Source of the DNA: Muribaculaceae bacterium
Lineage (GTDB): Bacteria > Bacteroidota > Bacteroidia > Bacteroidales > Muribaculaceae
Length of the DNA: 64,000 bases
Direction: 5' to 3'
Assembly (NCBI GenBank): GCA_023662835.1
Contig: JAMPII010000001.1
Coordinates: forward strand, 67,649 to 131,648
The notes under the pieces are model-generated. The model did not search any database. It was not told where the DNA came from and worked only from the letters and a program-made list of their open reading frames with translations. Below are positions 44,659-53,288 of the stretch, piece after piece; within the stretch, counting starts at the first letter, position 1; each line of letters starts with the position of its first letter. The translations under genes and the position numbers were made by a program.

Positions 44659-45006
44659 ATGTTCCGTCTAATATATCTGTTGTGCGTTTTCTATATTTGC
44701 TATCGTCTATTACGGTGGCTCTTCGGCCTGTTCGGCCGATGGGTAGTGCGCAAACAGACTGAGCATATCTATACAAACGTATTCGGTCGGCGCCCTCCGC
44801 GAAATGGTTACCCCTTCGGCGGCGGTCGTTCGCAGGAACCCGCTAAACCCACAAAAAAGAAGATTTTCGATAAATCGGACGGCGAATATGTCGACTTCGT
44901 TGAAATTAAACAGACTGAATCGTCCGATACAAAGTCCGGCTCAGCCGAAGTGAAATATAAGAAAGAAGAGCAGATCACCGATGCCGAATGGCACGACATT
45001 AGTTAA
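44659..45006 (+). CDS. DUF4834-family small membrane protein
   Basis: The 115-aa product has an N-terminal helix MFRLIYLLCVFYICYRLLRW, then a basic linker and an acidic end with GEYVDFVEIKQTE and ITDAEWHDIS, the pattern of DUF4834 proteins of Bacteroidetes. Function unknown. Its last codons overlap nothing essential; the DUF2461 gene starts 20 nt later. Confidence 0.75.
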   Translation: MFRLIYLLCVFYICYRLLRWLFGLFGRWVVRKQTEHIYTNVFGRRPPRNGYPFGGGRSQEPAKPTKKKIFDKSDGEYVDFVEIKQTESSDTKSGSAEVKYKKEEQITDAEWHDIS

Positions 45007-45025
45007 GCTTTTTAAACAACCCCAT

Positions 45026-45697
45026 ATGGCCTACTATACAAAACAGCTATTCGATTTTCTTGATAAACTCGGACGCAACAACAACCGCGAATGGTTTGCC
45101 GCCAACAAGCAAGAGTACCAGCAGTTGCGTAGCTTGTGGATGGCCGATCTCGAACGGATGCACATGGCCATGAGCACGTGGGAACCAAGGCTCGCCGCAT
45201 ACCCAACTTCGGCTTTTGCCTATCGTATTTACCGCGACGTACGCTTTTCGCCCGACAAGACACCCTACAAAACATATTTCTCCGCAATTTTCTCTCCATT
45301 TGGGAAGCAGCCTCACCGAGGGTCGTACTATTTGCATATGTCGCCCCACGAAGGCGAATCGGGATTGTTCGGCGGGGTATGGATGCCAGAGGCTCCGGTG
45401 CTGAACAAGCTTCGCCACGCCATTGTCGACAACATCGAGGAATTTGAAGAGATTATTAATGCTCCCGAGATGAAGAAAAATTTCGCCCAATGGGATTCAA
45501 ACATGTTAAAAACCGCGCCAAAAGGGTGGCCAAAAGATCATCCGCAAATCGAATTGTTGCGAATGAAAGATTATGGAAAGGTTCATCATCTCAGCACCGA
45601 CTTCTTCTATAATCCTCAGTGGCCTGAAGAAGCGGCCAGGCTGTTCAGCTACCTGAAGCCGTTTGTCGATTTCCTTAACTATTCAATCGACGAATAG
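45026..45697 (+). CDS. DUF2461-family protein
   Basis: The 223-aa protein (start MAYYTKQLFDFLDKLGRNNN at 45026) has the DUF2461 hallmarks NNREWFAANKQEY, RIYRDVRFSPDKTPYKTYF (about 67-85) and GSYYLHMSPHEGESGLFGG. No signal peptide. The biochemical role is unknown. It lies between DUF4834 and the CotH gene on the same strand. Confidence 0.9.
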   Translation: MAYYTKQLFDFLDKLGRNNNREWFAANKQEYQQLRSLWMADLERMHMAMSTWEPRLAAYPTSAFAYRIYRDVRFSPDKTPYKTYFSAIFSPFGKQPHRGSYYLHMSPHEGESGLFGGVWMPEAPVLNKLRHAIVDNIEEFEEIINAPEMKKNFAQWDSNMLKTAPKGWPKDHPQIELLRMKDYGKVHHLSTDFFYNPQWPEEAARLFSYLKPFVDFLNYSIDE

Positions 45698-45726
45698 TGA
45701 AAACCATTTAATTAATGTATACAGCG

Positions 45727-47652
45727 ATGCGCAAACTTATCCGGACAAGAACGCTCCTTGCAATTCTACTGTCGGCTTTTACGGCGGCAACCTCCTTTGC
45801 CTCACTAAACTTGATGTTAAACATGGCTACAGCCCACCAGCTTGGAGTCACGCTTGCCAACGGCGATGAATACACAATTGCAACGTCCGGCACCGACCCA
45901 TACATTTCAACAACGGGATTGTCGCGCAGTTTGTCGGCCGACGAGGTTGTGCTTGTTTTTGAATACTGCAGCACGGCCGATATCGACATGCTTCAGCTCT
46001 TTTTCGGCCCTTCATATTCGGAAGCGCGCTCAAAACGTTGCAAGTCAATTCCCGTTTCGGCCGGATGGAAAACCTTCACTGTGAACATCGCATCCGAAAT
46101 AAAACAATTTGGTTGGGGACAGCAATCGTCGATAATGCGTCTCGACTTTGGCTCGCGCTCGGGCGTAGGCATCAAGTTGCGCCATTTGCGAATTGCCGCG
46201 GTAGGCGATCAGGGATGGAACAACGACCTTAAAAACCTTGACTTGGCGCAAACTATCGCGCTCGGCCTCCCGGTTCTGAATATCACCACAGTCAACGCCG
46301 AGGAACCGACATGTACGCCCGTCGCTGCGCCTGAAGGGAGTATTGGTGCCGGAATCACCAACGCAACCAAAGTTCCGGGTCGCGTAGTGCGTTATGAACC
46401 CAACGGCGAAGTTTCATTCGATAGCGAGGATTACGTTAAAGGCGAAACCGGCATGACCATAAAAATACGTGGTAACACGAGCGCCTATCAGTCGCGCAAA
46501 CCGTATAAAATCAAACTGCAGTCGAAAGCCGATTTGCTTTGCAGGGGCGACAAAAAGTTCAAGGATAAGAACTGGGTTTTGCTCAACGACTACGAAATGA
46601 TGTTGCGCAACGGCTTGTGGGTAAACGAACTAATCGGTATGGATTGGACTCCGCAGTGCCAGTATGTCAATGTGTTGTTTAACAATGAATTCCGCGGCGT
46701 TTATCTGCTGTGCGAGGCTGTTGAGCGTAACACGGATTGCCGTATCGATGTGTCAAAAACCGGATTTGTAACCGAATTGGACGCATACTGGTGGAACGAA
46801 GACGGAGCATATGTCGCCTCGAGCTATTCGCCGGTGTGGAACTACACATTCAAGTACCCCGACTATGAGGATATGGATGCTGAATCTATCCAATATGTAG
46901 CCCAAACAATGGCCCAAATGGAGGCTGCTTTAGCAAACAACACGTATGCGTCGGTAATCGATTGCGAATCGTTTGCCAAATGGCTTATGGGCCACGACAT
47001 ACTAGGCACACTCGACTATGGAGGCTCGAATATGTATTATTCGAAGTACGACAACACGCCGGAGTCGAAAATACGTCGCCCAACAATGTGGGATTTCGAC
47101 TCGTCGGAACGCCTGCCCGACACGTGGAGCAATTCCCACTTGAATCATCACAACTCGTTATTCACCAGTACCGTAATGCACTTCAAGAAAGCGTTTGCCA
47201 ACGTATGGCATCGTAACGGACAGTATGTTTTCGATATAATGGCCCAGCGGCTTTCCAGCTTCCAGCAGAGCCCGGAGGCTGCGGCCTACGATAAGTCGAT
47301 AGAGGCGACAAACTCCCATTGGGGATTCAACTACAGCAGTTCCAAAACCTACACCAACCGTTCGCTCAGCTGGTACGCATCGCGAAAAACATGGATGACC
47401 CAAATGATGGCGCCGTTCAAACCGCTCATCGATGAGGATGTGACGGGATTGGACAACGTAGCGGCCGACCGAGCTAGCCATATTTCCGTTTTCGGCAACC
47501 GTATTGTTTCGGTAACAGGCACGCCATTTAAGGTTACGTCCGTAGCCGGACGCCTTGTAGCCGATAGCCAAGGAGAGCAGGTTGAGATTCCGGCTCCCGG
47601 TTTGTACATCGTTGTATCGGCCGGCGCAGTCGATAAAGTAGTTGTCCGCTAA
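45727..47652 (+). CDS. Secreted CotH-kinase-family protein with T9SS-type tail
   Basis: The 641-aa product has a signal peptide (MRKLIRTRTLLAILLSAFTA; an ATG at 45715 would add four residues). An N-terminal beta domain with carbohydrate-binding flavour covers about 30-175. The CotH kinase domain (about 205-510) shows MTIKIRGNTSAYQSRKPYKI, DKNWVLLNDYEM and RPTMWDFDSSERL. CotH-type kinases phosphorylate spore-coat proteins in Bacillus; in Bacteroidetes the substrate is unknown. The end IPAPGLYIVVSAGAVDKVVV is a T9SS-like tail, suggesting a surface location. Confidence 0.85.
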   Translation: MRKLIRTRTLLAILLSAFTAATSFASLNLMLNMATAHQLGVTLANGDEYTIATSGTDPYISTTGLSRSLSADEVVLVFEYCSTADIDMLQLFFGPSYSEARSKRCKSIPVSAGWKTFTVNIASEIKQFGWGQQSSIMRLDFGSRSGVGIKLRHLRIAAVGDQGWNNDLKNLDLAQTIALGLPVLNITTVNAEEPTCTPVAAPEGSIGAGITNATKVPGRVVRYEPNGEVSFDSEDYVKGETGMTIKIRGNTSAYQSRKPYKIKLQSKADLLCRGDKKFKDKNWVLLNDYEMMLRNGLWVNELIGMDWTPQCQYVNVLFNNEFRGVYLLCEAVERNTDCRIDVSKTGFVTELDAYWWNEDGAYVASSYSPVWNYTFKYPDYEDMDAESIQYVAQTMAQMEAALANNTYASVIDCESFAKWLMGHDILGTLDYGGSNMYYSKYDNTPESKIRRPTMWDFDSSERLPDTWSNSHLNHHNSLFTSTVMHFKKAFANVWHRNGQYVFDIMAQRLSSFQQSPEAAAYDKSIEATNSHWGFNYSSSKTYTNRSLSWYASRKTWMTQMMAPFKPLIDEDVTGLDNVAADRASHISVFGNRIVSVTGTPFKVTSVAGRLVADSQGEQVEIPAPGLYIVVSAGAVDKVVVR

Positions 47653-47691
47653 CATTAATTAGCTTTAACGGAAACTTATTTAACGAAAAAT

Positions 47692-47723
47692 TTCCGTAAT
47701 TAAGTGTTTTCTTTGTATATTTG
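47692..47723 (+). promoter_or_regulatory. Promoter upstream of fba leader
   Basis: TATATTTG (47716-47723) matches the -7 consensus; a weak TTTC lies about 21 nt upstream. The transcript would start near 47730, 255 nt before the aldolase ATG. Confidence 0.5.
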
Positions 47724-47729
47724 CAGTGC

Positions 47730-47945
47730 CGAAAAGGCCGTTATGTGCTCCGTGGCGAGCTAAGAGTATGTTTACTTTTGGCTTATGTTAAGATTTAACA
47801 TGGATTTTTGAATATGTTTTTAACTTGAATGAAGGAATTATGGGGTTCCATAATGACTGAATGAAAGTTGGAAACAAGACAAAAAGGCTGTTCAAAGATT
47901 TCATAAAGTTAAAAGTAAACATACTCTATAAGGCTTAGGCAGTGG
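47730..47945 (+). ncRNA. Structured RNA candidate (or MITE-like element) ahead of fba
   Basis: A perfect 17-bp closing stem joins 47763-47779 and 47911-47927, and can extend by two G-U pairs and CTT/AAG. Inside lie hairpin ATGTTAA/TTAACAT (47785-47801) and a compound hairpin: 47816-47826 with 47865-47875 (11 bp, two U-G pairs) around ATTATGG/CCATAAT (47837-47854). The wobble pairs only work in a plus-strand RNA. A promoter precedes it. It may be a free RNA (6S-like size and shape), a long leader of fba, or a small transposable element with 17-bp terminal repeats. I cannot name a family. Confidence 0.45.
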
Positions 47946-47984
47946 TAAGAACTGATTTATTTACTAAATACTAAAATTCAAACA

Positions 47985-48983
47985 ATGGTAAGTTACAAGG
48001 AACTAGGTCTTGTCAACACACGCGAAATGTTTGCCAAGGCTATCAAAGGCGGCTATGCTGTGCCTGCCTTCAACTTCAACAACATGGAACAGCTGCAGGC
48101 CATCATCAAAGCAGCTGCTGAAGAAAAATCGCCTGTTATTCTGCAGGTGTCGAAAGGCGCACGTAACTATGCTAATGCTACTCTGTTGCGCTACATGGCT
48201 CAGGGCGCTGTTGAATATGCAAAAGAACTTGGCTGGGAACATCCTCAGATTGTTCTCCACCTCGACCACGGCGACAGCTTCGAACTGTGCAAAAGCTGTA
48301 TCGATAATGGTTTCTCATCGGTGATGATCGACGGTTCTCATCTTCCCTACGAAGAAAATGTTGCACTGACAAAGAAAGTTGTTGACTATGCTCATCAATT
48401 CGACGTTACCGTTGAAGGCGAACTCGGCATTCTCGCCGGCGTTGAAGACGAAGTGTCGGCAGAGCATCATACATATACCGACCCGGAAGAAGTTATCGAC
48501 TTTGCCCACCGCACAGGTTGCGATTCGCTGGCTATCTCTATCGGCACATCGCACGGTGCCTACAAGTTTAAACCCGAACAATGTACACGCGACGCCAACG
48601 GCAAACTCGTTCCCCCGCCTCTGGCTTTCGACGTTCTCGACGCCGTTATGGAAAAACTGCCCGGATTCCCAATCGTGCTCCACGGCTCGTCGTCGGTTCC
48701 TCAGGAATATGTCGACATCATCAACGCCCACGGAGGCAAACTCCCCGACGCAATCGGTATTCCCGAGGATCAGCTTCGTAAAGCTGCGAAGAGCGCCGTT
48801 TGCAAAATCAACATCGACTCCGACAGCCGCTTGGCAATGACAGCCGCTATCCGCAAAGTGTTCGACGAACACCCCGAAGAGTTCGACCCGCGTAAATACC
48901 TCGGTCCGGCCCGCGACGAAATGGAAAAACTCTACAAGCACAAAATCGAATACGTGCTCGGTTCGAACGGCAAAGCCGAATAA
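47985..48983 (+). CDS. fba: Class II fructose-1,6-bisphosphate aldolase
   Basis: The 332-aa enzyme has VPAFNFNNMEQLQAIIKAA (about 26-44), the zinc-site HLDHGDSFELCKSCID (about 93-108) and VEGELGILAGVEDE (about 143-156), plus LHGSSSVP. It interconverts fructose-1,6-bisphosphate with two triose phosphates. It is monocistronic, with a structured leader and a strong terminator. Confidence 0.96.
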   Translation: MVSYKELGLVNTREMFAKAIKGGYAVPAFNFNNMEQLQAIIKAAAEEKSPVILQVSKGARNYANATLLRYMAQGAVEYAKELGWEHPQIVLHLDHGDSFELCKSCIDNGFSSVMIDGSHLPYEENVALTKKVVDYAHQFDVTVEGELGILAGVEDEVSAEHHTYTDPEEVIDFAHRTGCDSLAISIGTSHGAYKFKPEQCTRDANGKLVPPPLAFDVLDAVMEKLPGFPIVLHGSSSVPQEYVDIINAHGGKLPDAIGIPEDQLRKAAKSAVCKINIDSDSRLAMTAAIRKVFDEHPEEFDPRKYLGPARDEMEKLYKHKIEYVLGSNGKAE

Positions 48984-49010
48984 GAGTGCGTTCTCTGAAA
49001 TCATAAATTC

Positions 49011-49050
49011 GGCCTTAGCGACTTCAGCGTCGCTGAGGCCGGTTTTTTTT
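49011..49050 (+). terminator. Terminator after fba
   Basis: GGCCTTAGCGAC pairs with GTCGCTGAGGCC (one G-T pair) and is followed by eight T, 28 nt beyond the stop. Confidence 0.92.
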
Positions 49051-49074
49051 AATCGAAAGTTGAATAATTTGTTG

Positions 49075-49082
49075 TATCTTTG
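49075..49082 (+). promoter_or_regulatory. -7 promoter box for ychF
   Basis: TATCTTTG matches TAnnTTTG 30 nt before the ATG at 49112. It sits directly after the fba terminator; the -33 region is T-rich but not clear. Confidence 0.5.
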
Positions 49083-49111
49083 CTGTCGTTAAACAAAACC
49101 CCAATCATTAT

Positions 49112-50215
49112 ATGGCACTTCAATGCGGCATAGTGGGTTTGCCTAACGTTGGCAAATCAACTTTATTCAATTGTCTATCAAATGCAAAAGCTCAGTCGGC
49201 CAACTTCCCTTTCTGTACAATCGAACCAAACGTAGGGGTGATTACAGTGCCCGATGAGCGTCTGAATAAACTGGTGGAGATGTGCAACCCCAAATCGGTT
49301 GTGCCCGCCACAGTTGAGATTGTCGACATTGCCGGCCTGGTGAAGGGAGCAAGCAAGGGCGAAGGCCTTGGGAATAAATTTTTGGCAAATATTCGCGAGA
49401 CCGACGCTATAATACACGTGCTTCGCTGTTTCGACGACGACAACATAACCCACGTCGACGGCTCGGTAAATCCAGTGCGCGACAAAGAAATTATCGATTT
49501 CGAGCTGCAACTCAAGGACCTTGAAACAATAGAATCACGCATTGCCAAGGTTCAAAAGCAAGCGCAAACCGGAGGCGACAAACAGGCCAAAGTGCTTTAC
49601 GACGTGTTGTTGCGCTACAAAGAAGCGCTCGACCAAGGAAAAGCTGCCCGCACAGTTCAATTCGACAGCCCCGACGAACAACGTGCCGCCCACGACCTGT
49701 TCCTGCTCACAAATAAACCTGTACTATATGTTTGCAATGTCGACGATGCATCGGCTGCCAATGGCAACCATTATGTTGAGGAGGTGCGCAAGGCTGTAGC
49801 AGCCGAAAATGCTCAGATTCTCATTGTTGCCGCACAAACCGAAGCCGACATTGCCGAACTCGACACCTGGGAAGAACGTCGCGAATTCCTTCAGGAAATA
49901 GGATTGGAAGAGTCGGGCGTCAGTCGCCTTATCCGCTCGGCCTACGCGTTGCTCAACCTGCAAACCTACTTCACAGCCGGTGCCGACGAGGTTCGCGCCT
50001 GGACATTCATGCGCGGCACCAAAGCCCCTCAAGCCGCCGGTATCATCCACACCGATTTCGAGAAAGGATTCATTCGCGCCGAGGTGATCAAGTACGACGA
50101 CTACGTTCAGCTCGGTGGCGAAAATGGAGTTCGCGAGGCCGGCCGCCTTGGCATCGAAGGCAAAGAATATGTTGTTCAGGACGGCGACATTATGCACTTC
50201 CGATTTAATGTTTAA
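49112..50215 (+). CDS. ychF: Redox-regulated ATPase YchF (Obg family)
   Basis: The 367-aa protein has the P-loop GLPNVGKSTLFN (about 8-19), the switch DIAGLVKGASKGEGLGN and NVDD in place of the usual NKxD, which explains ATP over GTP preference in this family. The C-terminal TGS-like domain includes AWTFMRGTKAPQAAGIIH. It is a conserved ribosome-associated ATPase. Confidence 0.96.
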   Translation: MALQCGIVGLPNVGKSTLFNCLSNAKAQSANFPFCTIEPNVGVITVPDERLNKLVEMCNPKSVVPATVEIVDIAGLVKGASKGEGLGNKFLANIRETDAIIHVLRCFDDDNITHVDGSVNPVRDKEIIDFELQLKDLETIESRIAKVQKQAQTGGDKQAKVLYDVLLRYKEALDQGKAARTVQFDSPDEQRAAHDLFLLTNKPVLYVCNVDDASAANGNHYVEEVRKAVAAENAQILIVAAQTEADIAELDTWEERREFLQEIGLEESGVSRLIRSAYALLNLQTYFTAGADEVRAWTFMRGTKAPQAAGIIHTDFEKGFIRAEVIKYDDYVQLGGENGVREAGRLGIEGKEYVVQDGDIMHFRFNV

Positions 50216-50237
50216 TACACTATAAAACGCTCATTTT

Positions 50238-52383
50238 ATGCTATTTACAAAAAAAAACTATCCTGTCGCTACTGCTGGCGACATGCGCTCTTTCGGCCTA
50301 TAGCATCAATTTCTTTGAAACTGTAATGCGCCCTAAAACCATCAACCCCAAAGTGGCGGTCGCATGGCAGGATTTGCCTTTCAACGATTTTGGCAACTAT
50401 TTTTTCGAAAACTTTTTCATCGATCTTGCCGATGAGGGACACACCACCGCGGACTTGCAACAGTTGATTATCGGTGAGTTTTATAAAGACAGTTTCGGCG
50501 GCTCAGCGCAAAACGGAGGCTTCAACTGGGATAATAGAGGTCAGGGCAAATGGGATGGCGACTACTGGAACCGCTACCAGCACATGATTGTATTAATCGA
50601 CTATCTCTTGTCGGAATTAAACAACAGCCAAAGCCAGCACAGCCAGGAAGTAGGAGCCAATTGCGAGGCGCAATGCGACGAACTGCGAATTCTGCGCGCA
50701 TTCTATTATCTGCAAATGGCAAAAATGTATGGCGACGTTCCAATTTGGGAAAAATATATCTCTAAATTCATAGTTAGCGAACCTTCCGCCGACGAAGACC
50801 CTGCAAACCCGTCAAACAACATTTCGGCCGAATTCAGCTCATCGCTGCGCCGCGATAAAGCAGCCGACGTTCTGATGTATGCGGCAAACGAATGCAAGGA
50901 AGTTATTGAGAATGCACGTCTCCCCTGGCGCGACGAGGCCGTTGACAACAACCGCATGACTCTTGCCGTTGGTTGCGCCATCCTTTCACAGTCTTCGCTC
51001 TATGCCGCTTCGCCGCTATATTGCGACAACCGCTATCTATGGGACGATGCTTACTATAATTGCCGCTTCGCCTACGACGAGTTGCGCAAGCACGATTATC
51101 ACCTTTATAATACATTGGCCGACAATGTAGCCTATCCGAACGCATATGCCGAATATTTCGCGTTAGACAGTTATAGTTGCACAACTCCTGAGGATAAAGA
51201 AACAATTTGGGGCAGTCCATTCAAGTACAGAGCCGGTGGGCTGTTTGTTATAAATGGGATTCCAATTGGTAATAATTTCCAAGCCGGCGCATGTCCTACG
51301 CAGGAGTTAATCGACGCTTACGACATGCTGGCAACTGGACTACCTATCTACGACCTTAATAAGCCTTATTCCGATGAAAACCACCTGAATGTAAACTACA
51401 ACACAGCATCGGGCTACGATCCGGCCAAGCCATATGTAGGCCGCGACCCGCGGTTTTATGCCAACACGGCCTATAATGGCTCGAAGGTAAATACAGGTGT
51501 CCGTAACCAAACAGTTGAAACTTATAATAATACGAACGAAAAATTTGGCGGGAATTCAGCAGGGAAAAAAGGCAACTGTGCCATCGACGAAACCAGCCGT
51601 ACGTATACACGCACCGGATATTATAACCGAAAATTTCATCAATATAAAGAAAACCGCAGCACCGGATATCAAGGGGGTACATGGCGATTGTTCCGCTTGG
51701 GCGAAATTTATCTGAATCTTGCCGAAGCTGCTATCGAATCGGGCAATTACGCTCAGGGCCTGCAGTATGTGAATCTGATTCGTCACCGCGCCGGATTCGC
51801 ACCGGAGGTTGATGTAAAGGCAAACTCGATCGAGGAAGCGCGATTGCTGGTGCGTCACGAACGTCAGGTAGAACTCGCTTTCGAAGGCCACCGCTATTTC
51901 GACGAACGCCGATGGAAGAAAGCCGGCGACGAAATAACTGAGGACAAAATTAAAACAGGAATGTGGATAACAACCGAAGCTTTTGGCCGCAATCCTGTTT
52001 ACCACCGTTTTGTTATCGACCCCTACAAAACGGGCACTACATCGATGCACTATCAAGCTAAAACAATATTCATGCCTTTGTGTGACACAACAATAGTTAA
52101 TCTGGCAACAGCCAGCGGCACCGACTACGCCTACTGGCAGAACAAAGGCTACGGCTATCCTGAAAGTTCAGGCATCAGCAACGCGGAGGCCGACAACGAC
52201 AACCTGCTGCCAGTGATTGTTGACGGATTGAATGTGTCGGTAGTAGGCAATCAGGCGTTCACTGTATTCAATCCGCAGGGTCAAAAAGTAGCCCTGTCGG
52301 CGGCTGGCAACCCCGTTGCTCTCCCCGCCAAAGGCTTATACATCATTGTAGCCAATGGCAAATCACGCAAACTATATTTATAG
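50238..52383 (+). CDS. Orphan SusD-like protein, signal peptide out of frame at an A9 tract
   Basis: The long frame begins at ATG 50326 (MRPKTINPKVAV) and gives a 685-aa SusD/RagB protein: LRILRAFYYLQMAKMYGDVP (about 125-144), GEIYLNLAEAAIESGNY, and VRHERQVELAFEGHRYFDE near 505. The frame stays open upstream and encodes KKTILSLLLATCALSAYS, a signal peptide, but has no in-frame ATG. ATG 50238 would start it if the run of nine A (50249-50257) had eight. The end FTVFNPQGQKVALSAAGN then LPAKGLYIIVANGKSRK is a T9SS-like tail, unusual for SusD, which is normally a lipoprotein; the lipobox here (LATC) is poor. No susC adjoins. Glycan-binding role is inferred. Confidence 0.82.
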
Positions 52384-52395
52384 GAACGAATCATT

Positions 52396-52439
52396 CGAAA
52401 CAAAAGGCGGCTGCTGATTAGCGACCGCCTTTTGTTTCG
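52396..52439. terminator. Bidirectional terminator between susD-like and aquaporin genes
   Basis: CGAAACAAAAGGCGG pairs perfectly with CCGCCTTTTGTTTCG around a 14-nt loop, between convergent genes. Confidence 0.85.
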
Positions 52440-52457
52440 TTTTCGGTTAGGGACAGG

Positions 52458-53150
52458 TTATTCGGCAACCTCACGATTGTAGTTAATAGCCAAACGGTAT
52501 AGGACAACAGCCAGCGCCGCGCCTACAAGCGGACCCACAACCATGATCCAGAAGTCGCCCCATGCTTCGGGCGAGAACAGCGCGGGTCCGAAGCTACGTG
52601 CCGGGTTCACCGAACAGTTGTCAACCGGAATTCCGACAATATTAACCAAACCTAGAGCCAAACCGATAGCAAGACCCGAAAATTTTCCGAACCCTTTTTT
52701 CTCGTCGGTAGCCGCAAGAATAACAAAGAGGAAGAACATAGTAAGGAGCACCTCGGCCAACAGTGCCATCGACGATGTTGCGCCCGGCTGCAAAACGTTG
52801 GTTGCCAAATTGTTTTCGCCGGTAACGCCTCCGAAATTGAAGCCACTTCCCATATTGGCAAACCAGAACAGGAAAGCCGCGCCAACTGCCGCGCCCGCCA
52901 GCTGTGCTACAACATATCCGCAGAAGTCCTTACACGACATTTTCCCGGACAGCAACATTGCAAACGAAACAGCCGGATTAACATGGCATCCCGACACATT
53001 CCCTATCGCATAGCACAAGCAGATGAGAACCAGACCAAAACATAGGCCTATACCCAAACCGCCAATCGACGGACCGGCAAGAACCGCACTGCCGCACGCC
53101 AGAAGAACCAAAAACATTGTGCCAAAAAACTCAGCCAGATACTTTTTCAT
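52458..53150 (-). CDS. Aquaporin (AqpZ-like MIP channel)
   Basis: The 230-aa protein has six hydrophobic helices and both pore motifs: HVNPAVS (about 56-62) and SVNPARSFGPALF (about 180-192). Against E. coli AqpZ, selectivity-filter Phe43 and Arg189 are kept, but His174 aligns with Asn (LVNIVGIPV) and Thr183 with Cys (DNCSVNPAR). The length fits AqpZ rather than GlpF, so water is the likely substrate, but the altered filter could admit other small solutes. Single gene, convergent to susD. Confidence 0.9.
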   Translation of the reverse strand: MKKYLAEFFGTMFLVLLACGSAVLAGPSIGGLGIGLCFGLVLICLCYAIGNVSGCHVNPAVSFAMLLSGKMSCKDFCGYVVAQLAGAAVGAAFLFWFANMGSGFNFGGVTGENNLATNVLQPGATSSMALLAEVLLTMFFLFVILAATDEKKGFGKFSGLAIGLALGLVNIVGIPVDNCSVNPARSFGPALFSPEAWGDFWIMVVGPLVGAALAVVLYRLAINYNREVAE

Positions 53151-53275
53151 TTCTAATCGTATTTTTGTTAATAATCATTTACATAGTATAACAATTACCA
53201 ACAAAAAAAGTTGCAGCAAACGTCGGCCGGCTCCAAAATCGTCTCATGGAAACCAACATTTAAGGAAAAATGTTG

Positions 53276-53283
53276 TATTTTTG
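53276..53283 (+). promoter_or_regulatory. -7 box abutting Ig-like lipoprotein start
   Basis: TATTTTTG matches TAnnTTTG and ends 5 nt before the ATG at 53289, so the transcript would be almost leaderless. A later in-frame ATG at 53334 lacks the basic residue expected of a signal peptide. Confidence 0.4.
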
Positions 53284-53288
53284 CATAA

